A stretch of 7,310 nucleotides of DNA from JANLTP01 sp031363055. GTDB lineage: Bacteria; Pseudomonadota; Gammaproteobacteria; Burkholderiales; Burkholderiaceae_E. Position 1 is the stretch's first letter; every line of letters starts with the position of its first letter. Made by a program: the position numbers and the translations under genes. The notes beneath the pieces were generated by a model, which saw only the letters and a list, made by a program, of their open reading frames with translations, searched no databases and was not told the origin of the DNA. Shown here in pieces: positions 1-6,231 of the stretch. The DNA is taken from assembly GCA_031363055.1 (NCBI GenBank), contig JANLTP010000175.1, positions 1-7,310 of the forward strand. Reading direction: 5' to 3'.

Positions 1-434
1 CGTTCGGTCAGGCCGGCGAATGCAAGCAGACCATCATCAACTGCGTGAATATAGTGTGGCTGTTTGCGGATTTTTCCATCGACCGTAGCGGTATGCCATT
101 CGTAAAAGCCATTGGCAGGAATCAGGCATCGCGAGCGTTTGAAGGCATTGCGAAACGACGGTTTTTCGGCCACTGTTTCGGCGCGGGCGTTATTCATTTT
201 GGCGCCGATCGAGGCGTCTTTGGCCCAATTCGGAATCAGTCCCCAGCGCATGTTGCGCAGTTCGCGCTGGTTCTGGGCGTTGGCGCTTACCACCCAGACA
301 TCAGTGGTCGGTGCAATGTTGTAACGCGCTGTGAAGGGCCTCGGAAACGATTTTGCGAAGGGATCGGGCTCGAAGATGGTGAAGCCTTCGATAATCCTGT
401 TCTCGGGACCATACAACACGTAACGTCCGCACAT
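1..434 (-). CDS. SRAP-domain protein (SOS response-associated peptidase, YedK/HMCES family), 3' end outside window
   Basis: Translating the minus strand from the ATG at 434-432 gives 144 full residues beginning MCGRY, and the frame is still open at the window edge. Family members are about 220 residues, so roughly the last third is missing. SRAP proteins lose Met1 and use Cys2 to form a thiazolidine crosslink with abasic sites in single-stranded DNA, shielding them during replication. Visible hallmarks are Cys2, the ARYNIAPT segment (about 38-45), MRWGLIPNWAKD (about 66-77), the MNNARAET block with its conserved Asn and Arg (about 83-90), and CLIPANGFYEW (about 105-115), whose Glu is an active-site residue. 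The catalytic His expected later would lie outside the window. The start is fixed because Cys must be residue 2. The gene begins 27 nt after the tRNA-Arg on the same strand and may be read from the tRNA promoter. Confidence 0.95.
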   Translation of the reverse strand, partial: MCGRYVLYGPENRIIEGFTIFEPDPFAKSFPRPFTARYNIAPTTDVWVVSANAQNQRELRNMRWGLIPNWAKDASIGAKMNNARAETVAEKPSFRNAFKRSRCLIPANGFYEWHTATVDGKIRKQPHYIHAVDDGLLAFAGLTE

Positions 435-461
435 GGTTCGGTGTTTCGGCACAATAGGGGT

Positions 462-537
462 TGGCGCCCCCGACACGAATCGAACGTGTGACCCTCCCCT
501 TAGGAGGGGGATGCTCTATCCACTGAGCTACGGGGGC
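462..537 (-). tRNA. tRNA-Arg, anticodon CCU, with encoded CCA
   Basis: The minus strand folds into a full cloverleaf. The acceptor stem is GCCCCCG paired with CGGGGGC, followed by discriminator G and an encoded CCA at 464-462. The D stem is GCTC/GAGC. The anticodon stem TCCCC/GGGGA carries the loop CTCCTAA, giving anticodon CCU, which reads the rare arginine codon AGG. A 5-nt variable loop (GGGTC) and the T arm ACACG-TTCGATT-CGTGT complete it. The total is 76 nt, and every stem pairs perfectly except for the normal wobble tolerance. It sits just upstream of the SRAP gene on the same strand and is divergent from the flavodoxin-fold gene. tRNA-Arg(CCU) genes are known integration sites for mobile elements, but no integrase or repeated 3' end is visible here. 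Confidence 0.97.
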
Positions 538-540
538 GGA

Positions 541-576
541 CCCTCGTATTCTAATTTGATTGCTTGATTTCAAGAA
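541..576 (-). promoter_or_regulatory. Candidate promoter for the tRNA-Arg (and SRAP) transcript
   Basis: On the minus strand TAGAAT (553-548) matches the -10 consensus at five of six bases and would start transcription around 541, about 4 nt before the mature tRNA 5' end, as is usual for tRNA genes. The -35 element is unclear. At 17-bp spacing lies TTCTTG (576-571), a poor match. TTGAAA (573-568) is a good match but only 14 bp away. This -35 region is covered by one of the two 10-bp repeats at 564-573. Confidence 0.4.
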
Positions 577-593
577 TGAACGATTGATTTCAA
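564..593. repeat. Two identical 10-bp sites with a 20-bp period between divergent genes
   Basis: TTGATTTCAA occurs at 564-573 and again, unchanged, at 584-593, so the start-to-start distance is exactly 20 bp, close to two helical turns. Each copy is itself nearly palindromic (TTGA, two central bases, TCAA). The first copy overlaps the likely -35 region of the tRNA-Arg promoter, and the second lies about 27 bp before the start codon of the flavodoxin-fold gene. The arrangement resembles a pair of operator half-sites read on one face of the helix, but in an AT-rich spacer chance similarity cannot be excluded. Confidence 0.5.
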
Positions 594-619
594 CTGTGTT
601 CTCAAAGGTCTGATCCTGG

Positions 620-1171
620 TTGTCTGAATTGCTGATTATCTGGTGGTCACGGACCGGTGCGAGCGAGCAGTTATCGATCGCGGCCGAGCAGGGCGCGCGC
701 TCATGTGCAGCGACCAGCGCCCGGGAAAGCGTGCGGCAAATCGTGCTGGAAGGCACGTCGCCGTCGGTGCCGCCGCGTGTTCTGCGATTGCGCTGCGACG
801 AGGTCGAGCCAGGGCATTTGTTGAACCATGCGGCCTACCTGTTCATTTGCCCGGAGAACCTGGGCTCGATGGCGGGCATGATGAAGGAGTTCTTTGATCG
901 CTGTTATTACCCGCTGCTGGAGAAGATTGCCGGTCGACCCTACGCCTGTATCGTGTCGGCCGGGTCGGACGGGCAGGGAGCGGTACGCCAGATCGCGCGT
1001 ATCGCCACCGGCTGGCGACTTAACCTGGTTAACGAAGCGCTGATTGTGAATCTGTCGGCGCAAACCGCCGAGCAGATCCTCGCGCCGAAAACGGTTCCGG
1101 CGCCAGAACTTCGGCGAGCCGTTGAATTGGGCGCGTTGCTGGCGCAAGGGCTGGAGTTGGGGATTTTCTAG
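620..1171 (+). CDS. Flavodoxin-fold (NADPH-dependent FMN reductase/flavodoxin-like) protein
   Basis: A 183-residue protein with the layout of small flavodoxin-fold proteins, which bind FMN and carry out or relay electron transfer in the cytoplasm. After the first beta strand (LLIIWW, 4-9) comes the phosphate-binding loop SRTGAS (10-15), the typical FMN-phosphate loop. Strand YLFICPEN (73-80) leads into LGSMAGMMKEFFDR (81-94), the usual contact segment of the WrbA/FMN-reductase group. IVSAGSDGQGA (111-121) is the third flavin-side loop. No membrane or signal sequence is present. The start is TTG at 620: it puts the first strand at the N-terminus as in relatives, there is no in-frame ATG before residue 84, and a weak AAAGG lies at 604-608. 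The amidohydrolase begins 54 bp downstream on the same strand and could be co-transcribed. The electron partner cannot be read from the sequence. Confidence 0.82.
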   Translation: MSELLIIWWSRTGASEQLSIAAEQGARSCAATSARESVRQIVLEGTSPSVPPRVLRLRCDEVEPGHLLNHAAYLFICPENLGSMAGMMKEFFDRCYYPLLEKIAGRPYACIVSAGSDGQGAVRQIARIATGWRLNLVNEALIVNLSAQTAEQILAPKTVPAPELRRAVELGALLAQGLELGIF

Positions 1172-1214
1172 GTATATTCCGGGTTGCGCCATGTTTTCGA
1201 GTGACGCGATATTC

Positions 1215-1220
1215 AGGAGG
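1215..1220 (+). promoter_or_regulatory. Strong Shine-Dalgarno of the amidohydrolase gene
   Basis: AGGAGG lies 5 nt before the ATG at 1226. It fixes this start, and it is the strongest ribosome binding site in the window. Confidence 0.85.
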
Positions 1221-1225
1221 ACTCT

Positions 1226-2458
1226 ATGAGTCGATTGGCGTTAACCCATGCAACGGTGTTCGACTCGGTCGCGGGCATCCTGCGCCCGGGCGCCAGTGTG
1301 GTGATCGATGGTGAGGACATTGTCGATGTGCTGTTCGGTGCGCCCGAGCTTGGCGATACCCCGACCATCGATCTGCAGGGTCGCAGCCTGTTACCGGGGT
1401 TGATCGACGCCCATGTCCATGTGACTGCGGTTCACTCAACCATCTCGAAAATGGTGACCATGCAGCCATCGCTGATCACGGCGATGTCCAAGCAGATCAT
1501 GGAGCGCATGCTGATGCGTGGCTTTACGACGGTGCGCGATGCCGCTGGCGCCGACTATGGCCTGGTCACGGCGATTGACTTGGGTTTACTGGATGGCCCA
1601 CGCCTGTTCATCGCGGGTCATGCGCTGTCGCAAACCGGCGGCCATGGTGACGGCCGAGCGATGGGAGATCGACGCATGGTCTGTGCCTGTGCCGGAATCG
1701 GTCTTCTGGGAACCGTGGCTGATGGTGTCGGCGCCGTGCGCAAGGCGGCGCGCGAGCAACTGCGAGGCGGTGCCCATCAGATCAAGATCATGGCCGGTGG
1801 CGGCGTGGCGAGTCCGACCGATCCGATTGATGGCACGCAGTATTCAATGGATGAGCTACGGGCCATTTGCGAGGAAGCCGAGGCTGCCAACACTTATGCG
1901 ATGGCGCATGCCTATTCGCCGAAATCAATCAGCCGCGCGGTCGAGGCCGGGGTGCGAACTATTGAACATGGTAATTTGTTGGACGTTGCCTCTGCCAGGA
2001 CGATGAAGTCTCACGGTGCCTTTCTGGTGCCGACGCTGGCGACCTACGACTCATTGAGTCGCGAAGGCAAGCAACTGGGTTGGCTCGACTCCATGCTTGA
2101 GAAGCTCGCACGGGTCAAGGACGAAGGTATCAATGCGATTCGCATAGCCAACGATTGCGGCGTACCGGTAGGTTTCGGCACTGACCTTTTGGGCAGTATG
2201 CATGACGATCAGTCCAATGAATTTTTGTTGCGCGCAAAAGTGTCGAGTCCGTCCGAGATCTTGCAAAGCGCGACCTCGGTCAATGCCCGCATTTTGAATC
2301 GGCAAGGCCGCTTGGGCGTGATCGCCAAAGGCGCGTTGGCCGATCTGGTGGTGGTTGACGGCGACCCGACCGTCAATTTGGCAGTCATGACCGGCCAGGG
2401 CGAGCACCTGTCGCTCATCATGAAGGGGGGGCGAATCTACAAAAATCGCCTGGCCTGA
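1226..2458 (+). CDS. Amidohydrolase-superfamily metal-dependent hydrolase (imidazolonepropionase/Xaa-dipeptidase-like)
   Basis: A 410-residue cytoplasmic protein with the complete binuclear-metal site of the amidohydrolase superfamily. It has the HxH pair H63 and H65 in LPGLIDAHVHV, K187 in QIKIMAGGG (the lysine expected to be carboxylated), H228 in AMAHAY, H248 in TIEHGN, and the catalytic D320 in VGFGTD. The N- and C-terminal strands (about 1-55 and 355-410, ending in ADLVVVDGDP and IMKGGRIYKN) form the small beta-sandwich typical of the HutI/COG1228 group. The SQTGGHGD segment (135-142) resembles the group of bacterial dipeptidases and carboxypeptidases acting on Xaa-Pro or Xaa-Arg/Lys peptides. 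This makes peptide hydrolysis the best guess, but the substrate is not readable from the sequence. The start is set by AGGAGG five bases upstream. It lies behind the flavodoxin-fold gene and converges with a peptide-type solute-binding protein gene. Confidence 0.93.
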   Translation: MSRLALTHATVFDSVAGILRPGASVVIDGEDIVDVLFGAPELGDTPTIDLQGRSLLPGLIDAHVHVTAVHSTISKMVTMQPSLITAMSKQIMERMLMRGFTTVRDAAGADYGLVTAIDLGLLDGPRLFIAGHALSQTGGHGDGRAMGDRRMVCACAGIGLLGTVADGVGAVRKAAREQLRGGAHQIKIMAGGGVASPTDPIDGTQYSMDELRAICEEAEAANTYAMAHAYSPKSISRAVEAGVRTIEHGNLLDVASARTMKSHGAFLVPTLATYDSLSREGKQLGWLDSMLEKLARVKDEGINAIRIANDCGVPVGFGTDLLGSMHDDQSNEFLLRAKVSSPSEILQSATSVNARILNRQGRLGVIAKGALADLVVVDGDPTVNLAVMTGQGEHLSLIMKGGRIYKNRLA

Positions 2459-2496
2459 TCCAAACTCAAACTTCCGACCACGACCTCAACCGCAGC

Positions 2497-2526
2497 TTCG
2501 ATGTCGATATTTGCATCGACATCGAA
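2497..2526. terminator. Perfect 12-bp stem-loop between convergent genes, possible bidirectional terminator
   Basis: TTCGATGTCGAT (2497-2508) and its exact reverse complement ATCGACATCGAA (2515-2526) flank a 6-nt loop (ATTTGC). It lies 38 bp after the amidohydrolase stop and 19 bp after the end of the convergent solute-binding protein gene, so both transcripts would carry it at their 3' ends. There is no T-run on either strand, so it is not a classical intrinsic terminator. It may instead protect 3' ends, support Rho-dependent ending, or bind a protein as DNA. Confidence 0.55.
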
Positions 2527-2545
2527 CGAAATCGCCACCCGTGGC

Positions 2546-4129
2546 TCAGTCAATCTTGGTGAATCGTGCTTCCGGACGATCGTCTGAACGGTGACTGGTC
2601 GTGACCGCCTTTTTCATCGCCCAAGGCCGCATCTGGTGATGAATCGGAACATACAGCGCTTCATCGGCCGTCATTTTGAGCGCTTCCTTGAGCATCGTAT
2701 CGCGCTTGGGGATATCGGTTTCGATCTTGATGGCGTCAATCATCTGATCAAGCTTGGCGTTGCTGATTCGGCCGATGTTGAAGTTGCCGTCGGCACCGGT
2801 GGTTTTGGTGCGCACTAGCGACTGTAACGAGTACAACGCGTCGTAGGTTGCGACGCCCCAGCCGAGCATGTAGGCACTGGTGTCGTGCTTGAGCAGCTTC
2901 GGAATGAAGTTCGCGAACGGCATGGCATTGAGCTTGGCTTTGATACCGACCTTGGCCCACATGCTGACCAGCGCCTGACAAATTTCTTCGTCGTTGACAT
3001 AACGATTGTTCGGGCAGTCGAGCGTGAATTCAAAGCCCTCCGGATAACCCGCTTCGGTGAGCAATTTTTTGGCGCCCTCAACGTCCACGGCGGCAATTTT
3101 GTCGAGTTCAGTCGTGTGGCCGTTGACACCAGGGGCCACCATGATGGCGGCGGGAATCGACAGGCCGCGCATGATGGCGCGTTGCAGGCTGGCGCGATCA
3201 ACCGCCATGTTCAGCGCTTTGCGAACCTTGATATCCTTGAACGGATTTTTGCCCTTCACCGACGAGAACTGCAGCTCGTTGTTGAACTGGTCCATGCCGA
3301 TAAAGATCGTGCGGACTTCATGGCCTTCGAGTACCTTCAAATTGGCGGTCTGACGCAAGCGTGCCACGTCCTGGGTCGGCAGATCGGTGACCAGATCGAG
3401 TTCGCCCGACAGCAAGGCGGCGACGCGGGTCGAGTCGGACTTGATGGGCGTGTAGATGACGTCGGTCACATTGCCATCGGTCTTGTCCCACCAGCCCTTG
3501 TTGGCCTGCATGACGATCCGCTGATCCGGCGCCCACTCCTTGATGACATACGACCCAGTGCCGTTGGTATTGCGCGACGCGAAGGTTTCTTCACGTGCCT
3601 TGTAGTCCTGAACATTCTGCGAGCGATTTTTTTCTGACCACGTCTTGCTCATGATTCTGAAGTCAACAATATTGCGCAACAAGATCGGCACGGGTGCTTC
3701 GAGAACGATATCAACGGTAAAGTCGTCAACCTTTTTGACTTCCTTGATGCCGGCGACATAAATTTGCATGGTCCCTTGTGGCTGCTTGATGCGGCCAAAC
3801 GAGAACACGACATCATCGGCCGTCAACGGCGAGCCGTCATGAAACACCACGTTTTTGCGCAGATTGAATCGCCATTGTGTCGGGTTCGTTTGTTGCCAGG
3901 AGGTCGCCAGTGACGGCTCAACCTGATAGTTCTTGTCGTAACGGGTCAATCCTTCGTAAGCATGCATGAGGATCGCATTGGTGGTCGCATGATTCTGCGA
4001 ATGCGGGTCCAGCGTCAGGATGTCGTTCTGGGCACCCCACTTCAGCGGGGCAGCAGCAATTTGGCCGCTGACCAAAGCACTGCTGAGCAGCAGGCCTGGA
4101 ACAAGAGCTCGAATCAACTTTTTGAACAT
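2546..4129 (-). CDS. Periplasmic solute-binding protein of a peptide/nickel-type ABC transporter (family 5)
   Basis: A 527-residue protein, normal for the SBP_bac_5 (DppA/OppA-like) family, which captures di- or oligopeptides or other solutes in the periplasm and delivers them to an ABC permease. Residues 1 to about 27 form a Sec signal peptide: a basic FKKLIR start, a hydrophobic core LVPGLLLSSALV, and a QIAAA cleavage region. There is no lipobox cysteine, so it should be soluble rather than a lipoprotein. The mature part begins LKWGAQNDILTLDPHSQ. The family signature is clear around 74-112 (LATSWQQ, WRFNLRKNVVFHDGSPLTADDVVFS). ATG at 4129 is supported by GGGAG at 4142-4138. No permease or ATPase gene lies in this window: folA is upstream and the amidohydrolase converges downstream. 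It is therefore an orphan binding protein or the edge of an operon that ended here. The ligand is undetermined. Confidence 0.95.
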   Translation of the reverse strand: MFKKLIRALVPGLLLSSALVSGQIAAAPLKWGAQNDILTLDPHSQNHATTNAILMHAYEGLTRYDKNYQVEPSLATSWQQTNPTQWRFNLRKNVVFHDGSPLTADDVVFSFGRIKQPQGTMQIYVAGIKEVKKVDDFTVDIVLEAPVPILLRNIVDFRIMSKTWSEKNRSQNVQDYKAREETFASRNTNGTGSYVIKEWAPDQRIVMQANKGWWDKTDGNVTDVIYTPIKSDSTRVAALLSGELDLVTDLPTQDVARLRQTANLKVLEGHEVRTIFIGMDQFNNELQFSSVKGKNPFKDIKVRKALNMAVDRASLQRAIMRGLSIPAAIMVAPGVNGHTTELDKIAAVDVEGAKKLLTEAGYPEGFEFTLDCPNNRYVNDEEICQALVSMWAKVGIKAKLNAMPFANFIPKLLKHDTSAYMLGWGVATYDALYSLQSLVRTKTTGADGNFNIGRISNAKLDQMIDAIKIETDIPKRDTMLKEALKMTADEALYVPIHHQMRPWAMKKAVTTSHRSDDRPEARFTKID

Positions 4130-4165
4130 AGCGTTATCTCCCGCGATGAAAAAATCTGCATTGTT

Positions 4166-4171
4166 ATTTTA
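4166..4171 (-). promoter_or_regulatory. Possible -10 element for the solute-binding protein gene
   Basis: The 67-bp gap between folA and the solute-binding protein gene is AT-rich and unlike the surrounding DNA. On the minus strand it contains TAAAAT (five of six bases of a -10), about 36 bp before the ATG. No good -35 element is found at normal spacing, so this is only a hint that the gene has its own promoter rather than relying on read-through from thyA-folA. No hairpin followed by a T-run marks the end of folA. Confidence 0.3.
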
Positions 4172-4196
4172 TGGGTAGCGACTTATTTGAAATTTA

Positions 4197-4700
4197 TCAC
4201 GATTCCCGGCGCAGGTAGGTCGAAACACGGTAACCGATCCCGCTACTGCCGACTTGCGGCTTGCCGGGCGCTTTTTGCCATACTTTCGGATCGATCGCCG
4301 GAAAAAAGACATCACCGTCGGGCGTCAGGTCGATTTCGGTCACAATCAGGCGGCTGGCCAAATACAGGGCTTCACGGTACACGCGCGCGCCGCCGACCAC
4401 GAAGATCTGCTCAGCTGCGCGCGTTATAGCGATCGCCTTGGTCAATGAACGCGCGGACTCGACACCGTCGGCGCGCCAGTCAGGGTTGCGGCTCAGCACG
4501 ACGGTGCGGCGCCCCGGCAAGGGTTTGCCGATCGACTCGTAGGTATTTCGACCCATGATTAGCGTATGACCCAGCGTCGTGGCCTTGAAGTGCCTTAAAT
4601 CTTCAGACAGGTGCCACGGGATGCGGTTCTGGTAGCCGATGACATCATTGCTGGCTTTGCCAACGACTATTGAGACGCGTGGGTCAACCAGTTTGCTCAA
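4197..4700 (-). CDS. folA: Dihydrofolate reductase
   Basis: FolA reduces dihydrofolate to tetrahydrofolate with NADPH and is the target of trimethoprim. The 167-residue protein matches the chromosomal enzyme along its length. The segments are VIGYQNRIPWHLSEDL (20-35), with D34 at the position of the catalytic acid Asp27 of E. coli, HTLIMGRNTYESIGKPLPGR (45-64) for cofactor and substrate binding, VVLSR (67-71), and the FVVGGARVYREAL nucleotide-binding turn. The start is TTG at 4700, whose last bases overlap the thyA TGA (TTGA, a 4-nt overlap), indicating translational coupling. This adds about 8 residues before the usual first strand, but no other start codon fits. It is followed by tandem stops TGA TAA. 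ThyA makes the dihydrofolate that this enzyme recycles, so the pair is a functional unit. Confidence 0.97.
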   Translation of the reverse strand: MSKLVDPRVSIVVGKASNDVIGYQNRIPWHLSEDLRHFKATTLGHTLIMGRNTYESIGKPLPGRRTVVLSRNPDWRADGVESARSLTKAIAITRAAEQIFVVGGARVYREALYLASRLIVTEIDLTPDGDVFFPAIDPKVWQKAPGKPQVGSSGIGYRVSTYLRRES

Positions 4701-5491
4701 ACGGCGACCGGCGCCTTGATGTGCGCATGGGGCTGGTAGCCCTGAATATCAAAGTCTTCAATCTGATATTCGAAGACCGATGCCGGACGGCGACGCAGGA
4801 CCAACTGGGGCAGCTCGAGCGGTGTGCGCGCCAGTTGTTCACGGGTCTGCTCCATGTGATTGTTGTACAAGTGACAGTCGCCACCGGTCCAGATGAAATC
4901 GCCGACGTCCAGGTCGCTTTGCTGCGCGATCATATGGGTCAACAGCGCGTAAGAAGCGATATTAAAAGGTACCCCCAGAAAAATGTCGGCGCTGCGCTGA
5001 TACAGTTGGCAAGACAGCTTGCCATTGGCGACATAGAACTGGAAAAAAGCATGGCACGGTGCCAGCGCCATTTTGGGTAGATCGGCGACGTTCCAGGCCG
5101 ACACGATCAATCGTCGCGAGTTCGGGTCCTGACGCAGGCGGGTCATCAATTCGGTGATTTGATCAATATGCTGGCCGTCCGGAGTCGGCCAGGAACGCCA
5201 CTGGTAGCCGTAGACCGGACCCAGGTTGCCTTCGGCGTCGGCCCATTCGTCCCAGATCGTGACCTTGTTCGCCCGCAAATAGTCGGTATTGGTGGCGCCC
5301 TGCAGAAACCACAACAGTTCATGAATGATCGAGCGCAGATGAATTTTTTTTGTGGTCAGCAGCGGAAAACCAGCGCTCAGATCGAAGCGCATTTGCCAGC
5401 CGAAGACCGAGCGGGTACCGGTTCCGGTACGGTCGTCTTTGGCGACGCCATGCTCGTAAACATGGCGCATCAGGTTCAGGTATTGGTGCAT
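4697..5491 (-). CDS. thyA: Thymidylate synthase
   Basis: ThyA converts dUMP to dTMP using 5,10-methylene-tetrahydrofolate, producing dihydrofolate, and works as a cytoplasmic homodimer. The 264-residue length equals that of the E. coli enzyme, and the key residues fall at the same numbers: R21 (RTGTGT loop), E58, W80, R126 and R127, the catalytic nucleophile C146 in ALAPCHAFFQ, R166, D169, N177, H207 and Y209. The C-terminus IKAPVAV matches the closing tail used in catalysis. The ATG at 5491 begins MHQYLNLM, as expected for the family. No Shine-Dalgarno sequence is visible before it, but a -10-like TACAAT ends only 5 nt upstream of the ATG. It overlaps folA by 4 nt and lies about 109 bp downstream of the TetR gene on the same strand. 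Confidence 0.98.
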   Translation of the reverse strand: MHQYLNLMRHVYEHGVAKDDRTGTGTRSVFGWQMRFDLSAGFPLLTTKKIHLRSIIHELLWFLQGATNTDYLRANKVTIWDEWADAEGNLGPVYGYQWRSWPTPDGQHIDQITELMTRLRQDPNSRRLIVSAWNVADLPKMALAPCHAFFQFYVANGKLSCQLYQRSADIFLGVPFNIASYALLTHMIAQQSDLDVGDFIWTGGDCHLYNNHMEQTREQLARTPLELPQLVLRRRPASVFEYQIEDFDIQGYQPHAHIKAPVAV

Positions 5492-5496
5492 GAATT

Positions 5497-5524
5497 ATTG
5501 TAGCCGACAGGGTGTAGCCGGCAA
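5497..5524 (-). promoter_or_regulatory. Candidate thyA promoter placing the transcript start at the ATG
   Basis: On the minus strand TTGCCG (5524-5519, four of six -35 bases) and TACAAT (5502-5497, five of six -10 bases) are 16 bp apart. Only AATTC separates the -10 from the thyA ATG, so transcription should start at or next to the A of the start codon. Together with the missing Shine-Dalgarno sequence, this suggests a leaderless mRNA. If the gene is instead read from a promoter upstream of tetR, this site would be fortuitous. Confidence 0.5.
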
Positions 5525-5551
5525 AGGTCGGGGGTCCGGCTTCGGCCGCAG

Positions 5552-5603
5552 GGCTGCGAAATCGGCCTGCGGAGTTCGCCTGCGGCGTTAGCCTGCGAAG
5601 TCA
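5552..5603. repeat. Four imperfect 13-bp tandem repeats at the tetR 3' end
   Basis: Four consecutive 13-bp units start at 5552, 5565, 5578 and 5591. They read GGCTGCGAAATCG, GCCTGCGGAGTTC, GCCTGCGGCGTTA and GCCTGCGAAGTCA on the plus strand. All share the G(C/G)CTGCG core and drift in the last six bases. The final unit ends with the TetR stop codon (TGA on the minus strand at 5603-5601). The rest of the tetR-thyA gap also looks repetitive: TGTAGCCG occurs at 5499-5506 and 5513-5520, and CGGC-TTCG-GCCG (5537-5548) is a small hairpin closed on a TTCG loop. I recognise no known repeat family. Confidence 0.6.
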
Positions 5604-6230
5604 GCGCGGCGCAGCCAGGCCGGCGAAGCTCGAGCTGAGCATCAGATCGATCAGTTGTTGATCGTTAAAAGCGCCGCCTGCCTTCAAATAGTCAAGCGTC
5701 GGGTCGCAGCTTCGGGCGTAAAGGCTGTACAGAACAAATTCGTCGGGCAGGTCGGCGCGCAGCAAGCCATCTTTTTTGGCTTGTGAAATGATTTCGCCGA
5801 CGCTGTCCGAGAACTGCATGAGCTGGTCCATATATTCGGTGTTGCTGACCAGCGAGGCGCTCAGGCTCTGGCTGGTCGATGGCAGATGCGGCACGGCGCC
5901 GGCGAGGCGTTCGACCCAGACCCAGCGCAAAATCTCCTGCAACCTTTGCAGCGCATTCAAATTGCCGGGCAAATTGCGCAACGCGTCGTGCGTCCTGCGC
6001 AGTAATTGAATCAAGACCGCGCCGGCCAGTGATTCCTTGGAGTCGAAGTGCTTGTACAGACTGCCCTTGGCAATGCCGACTTCGGCGGCAATGTCGTCCA
6101 TGACCATGAGCTCGTAGCCCTTCTGGGCGAGCAGCCGGTTGGTGGCGTCGAGAATGGCCTGCTCGCGCGCAACAAACTGCTGCTCGCGAAAGGTCGGTCG
6201 GCGGGCCGGCAACGGCAGGACGGTGGCCAC
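5601..6230 (-). CDS. TetR/AcrR-family transcriptional regulator
   Basis: A repressor-type protein of about 209 residues if it starts at GTG 6230. The N-terminal TetR DNA-binding domain is clear: helix 1 around ILDATNRLLAQKGYE (26-40), then MDDIAAEVGIAKGSLYKHFDSKESL (44-68) with the recognition helix at AKGSLYKHF. The remaining 140 residues form the ligand-binding and dimer part, which is not diagnostic. The frame stays open to 6485, but the extra 85 residues are Arg-rich translation of the overlapping gspC-like gene in another frame and should not be counted. GTG 6230 lies one base after that gene's TAA stop and gives a normal family length. A TTG six codons later is the main alternative, and neither has a good Shine-Dalgarno sequence. 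Near-zero spacing suggests co-expression with the gspC-like gene. The ligand and targets are unknown. Confidence 0.9.
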   Translation of the reverse strand: MATVLPLPARRPTFREQQFVAREQAILDATNRLLAQKGYELMVMDDIAAEVGIAKGSLYKHFDSKESLAGAVLIQLLRRTHDALRNLPGNLNALQRLQEILRWVWVERLAGAVPHLPSTSQSLSASLVSNTEYMDQLMQFSDSVGEIISQAKKDGLLRADLPDEFVLYSLYARSCDPTLDYLKAGGAFNDQQLIDLMLSSSFAGLAAPR

Positions 6231-6231
6231 G

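Noticed and set aside
45..491. Plus-strand 148-residue open frame opposite the SRAP gene
   Set aside because: It lies entirely on the complement of a clearly conserved SRAP coding region and the tRNA, and has no recognisable protein character.
462..537. tRNA-Arg(CCU) as the attachment site of an integrated element
   Set aside because: There is no integrase, no duplicated tRNA 3' end and no change in gene character on either side within the window.
301..756. Minus-strand 151-residue open frame across the tRNA containing a PVAQWIEHPP-like stretch
   Set aside because: That peptide is a well-known artefact of translating through a tRNA gene, and the frame also overlaps the SRAP gene and the flavodoxin-fold gene in other frames.
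1173..1178. TATATT as a -10 for a separate amidohydrolase promoter
   Set aside because: It resembles a -10 but no -35 element is found at 16-18 bp spacing, so the flavodoxin-fold gene and the amidohydrolase gene are more simply read together.
2885..3637. Plus-strand 250-residue open frame
   Set aside because: It is antisense to the solute-binding protein gene and shows the His/Arg/Asp-rich look of a GC-driven mirror frame.
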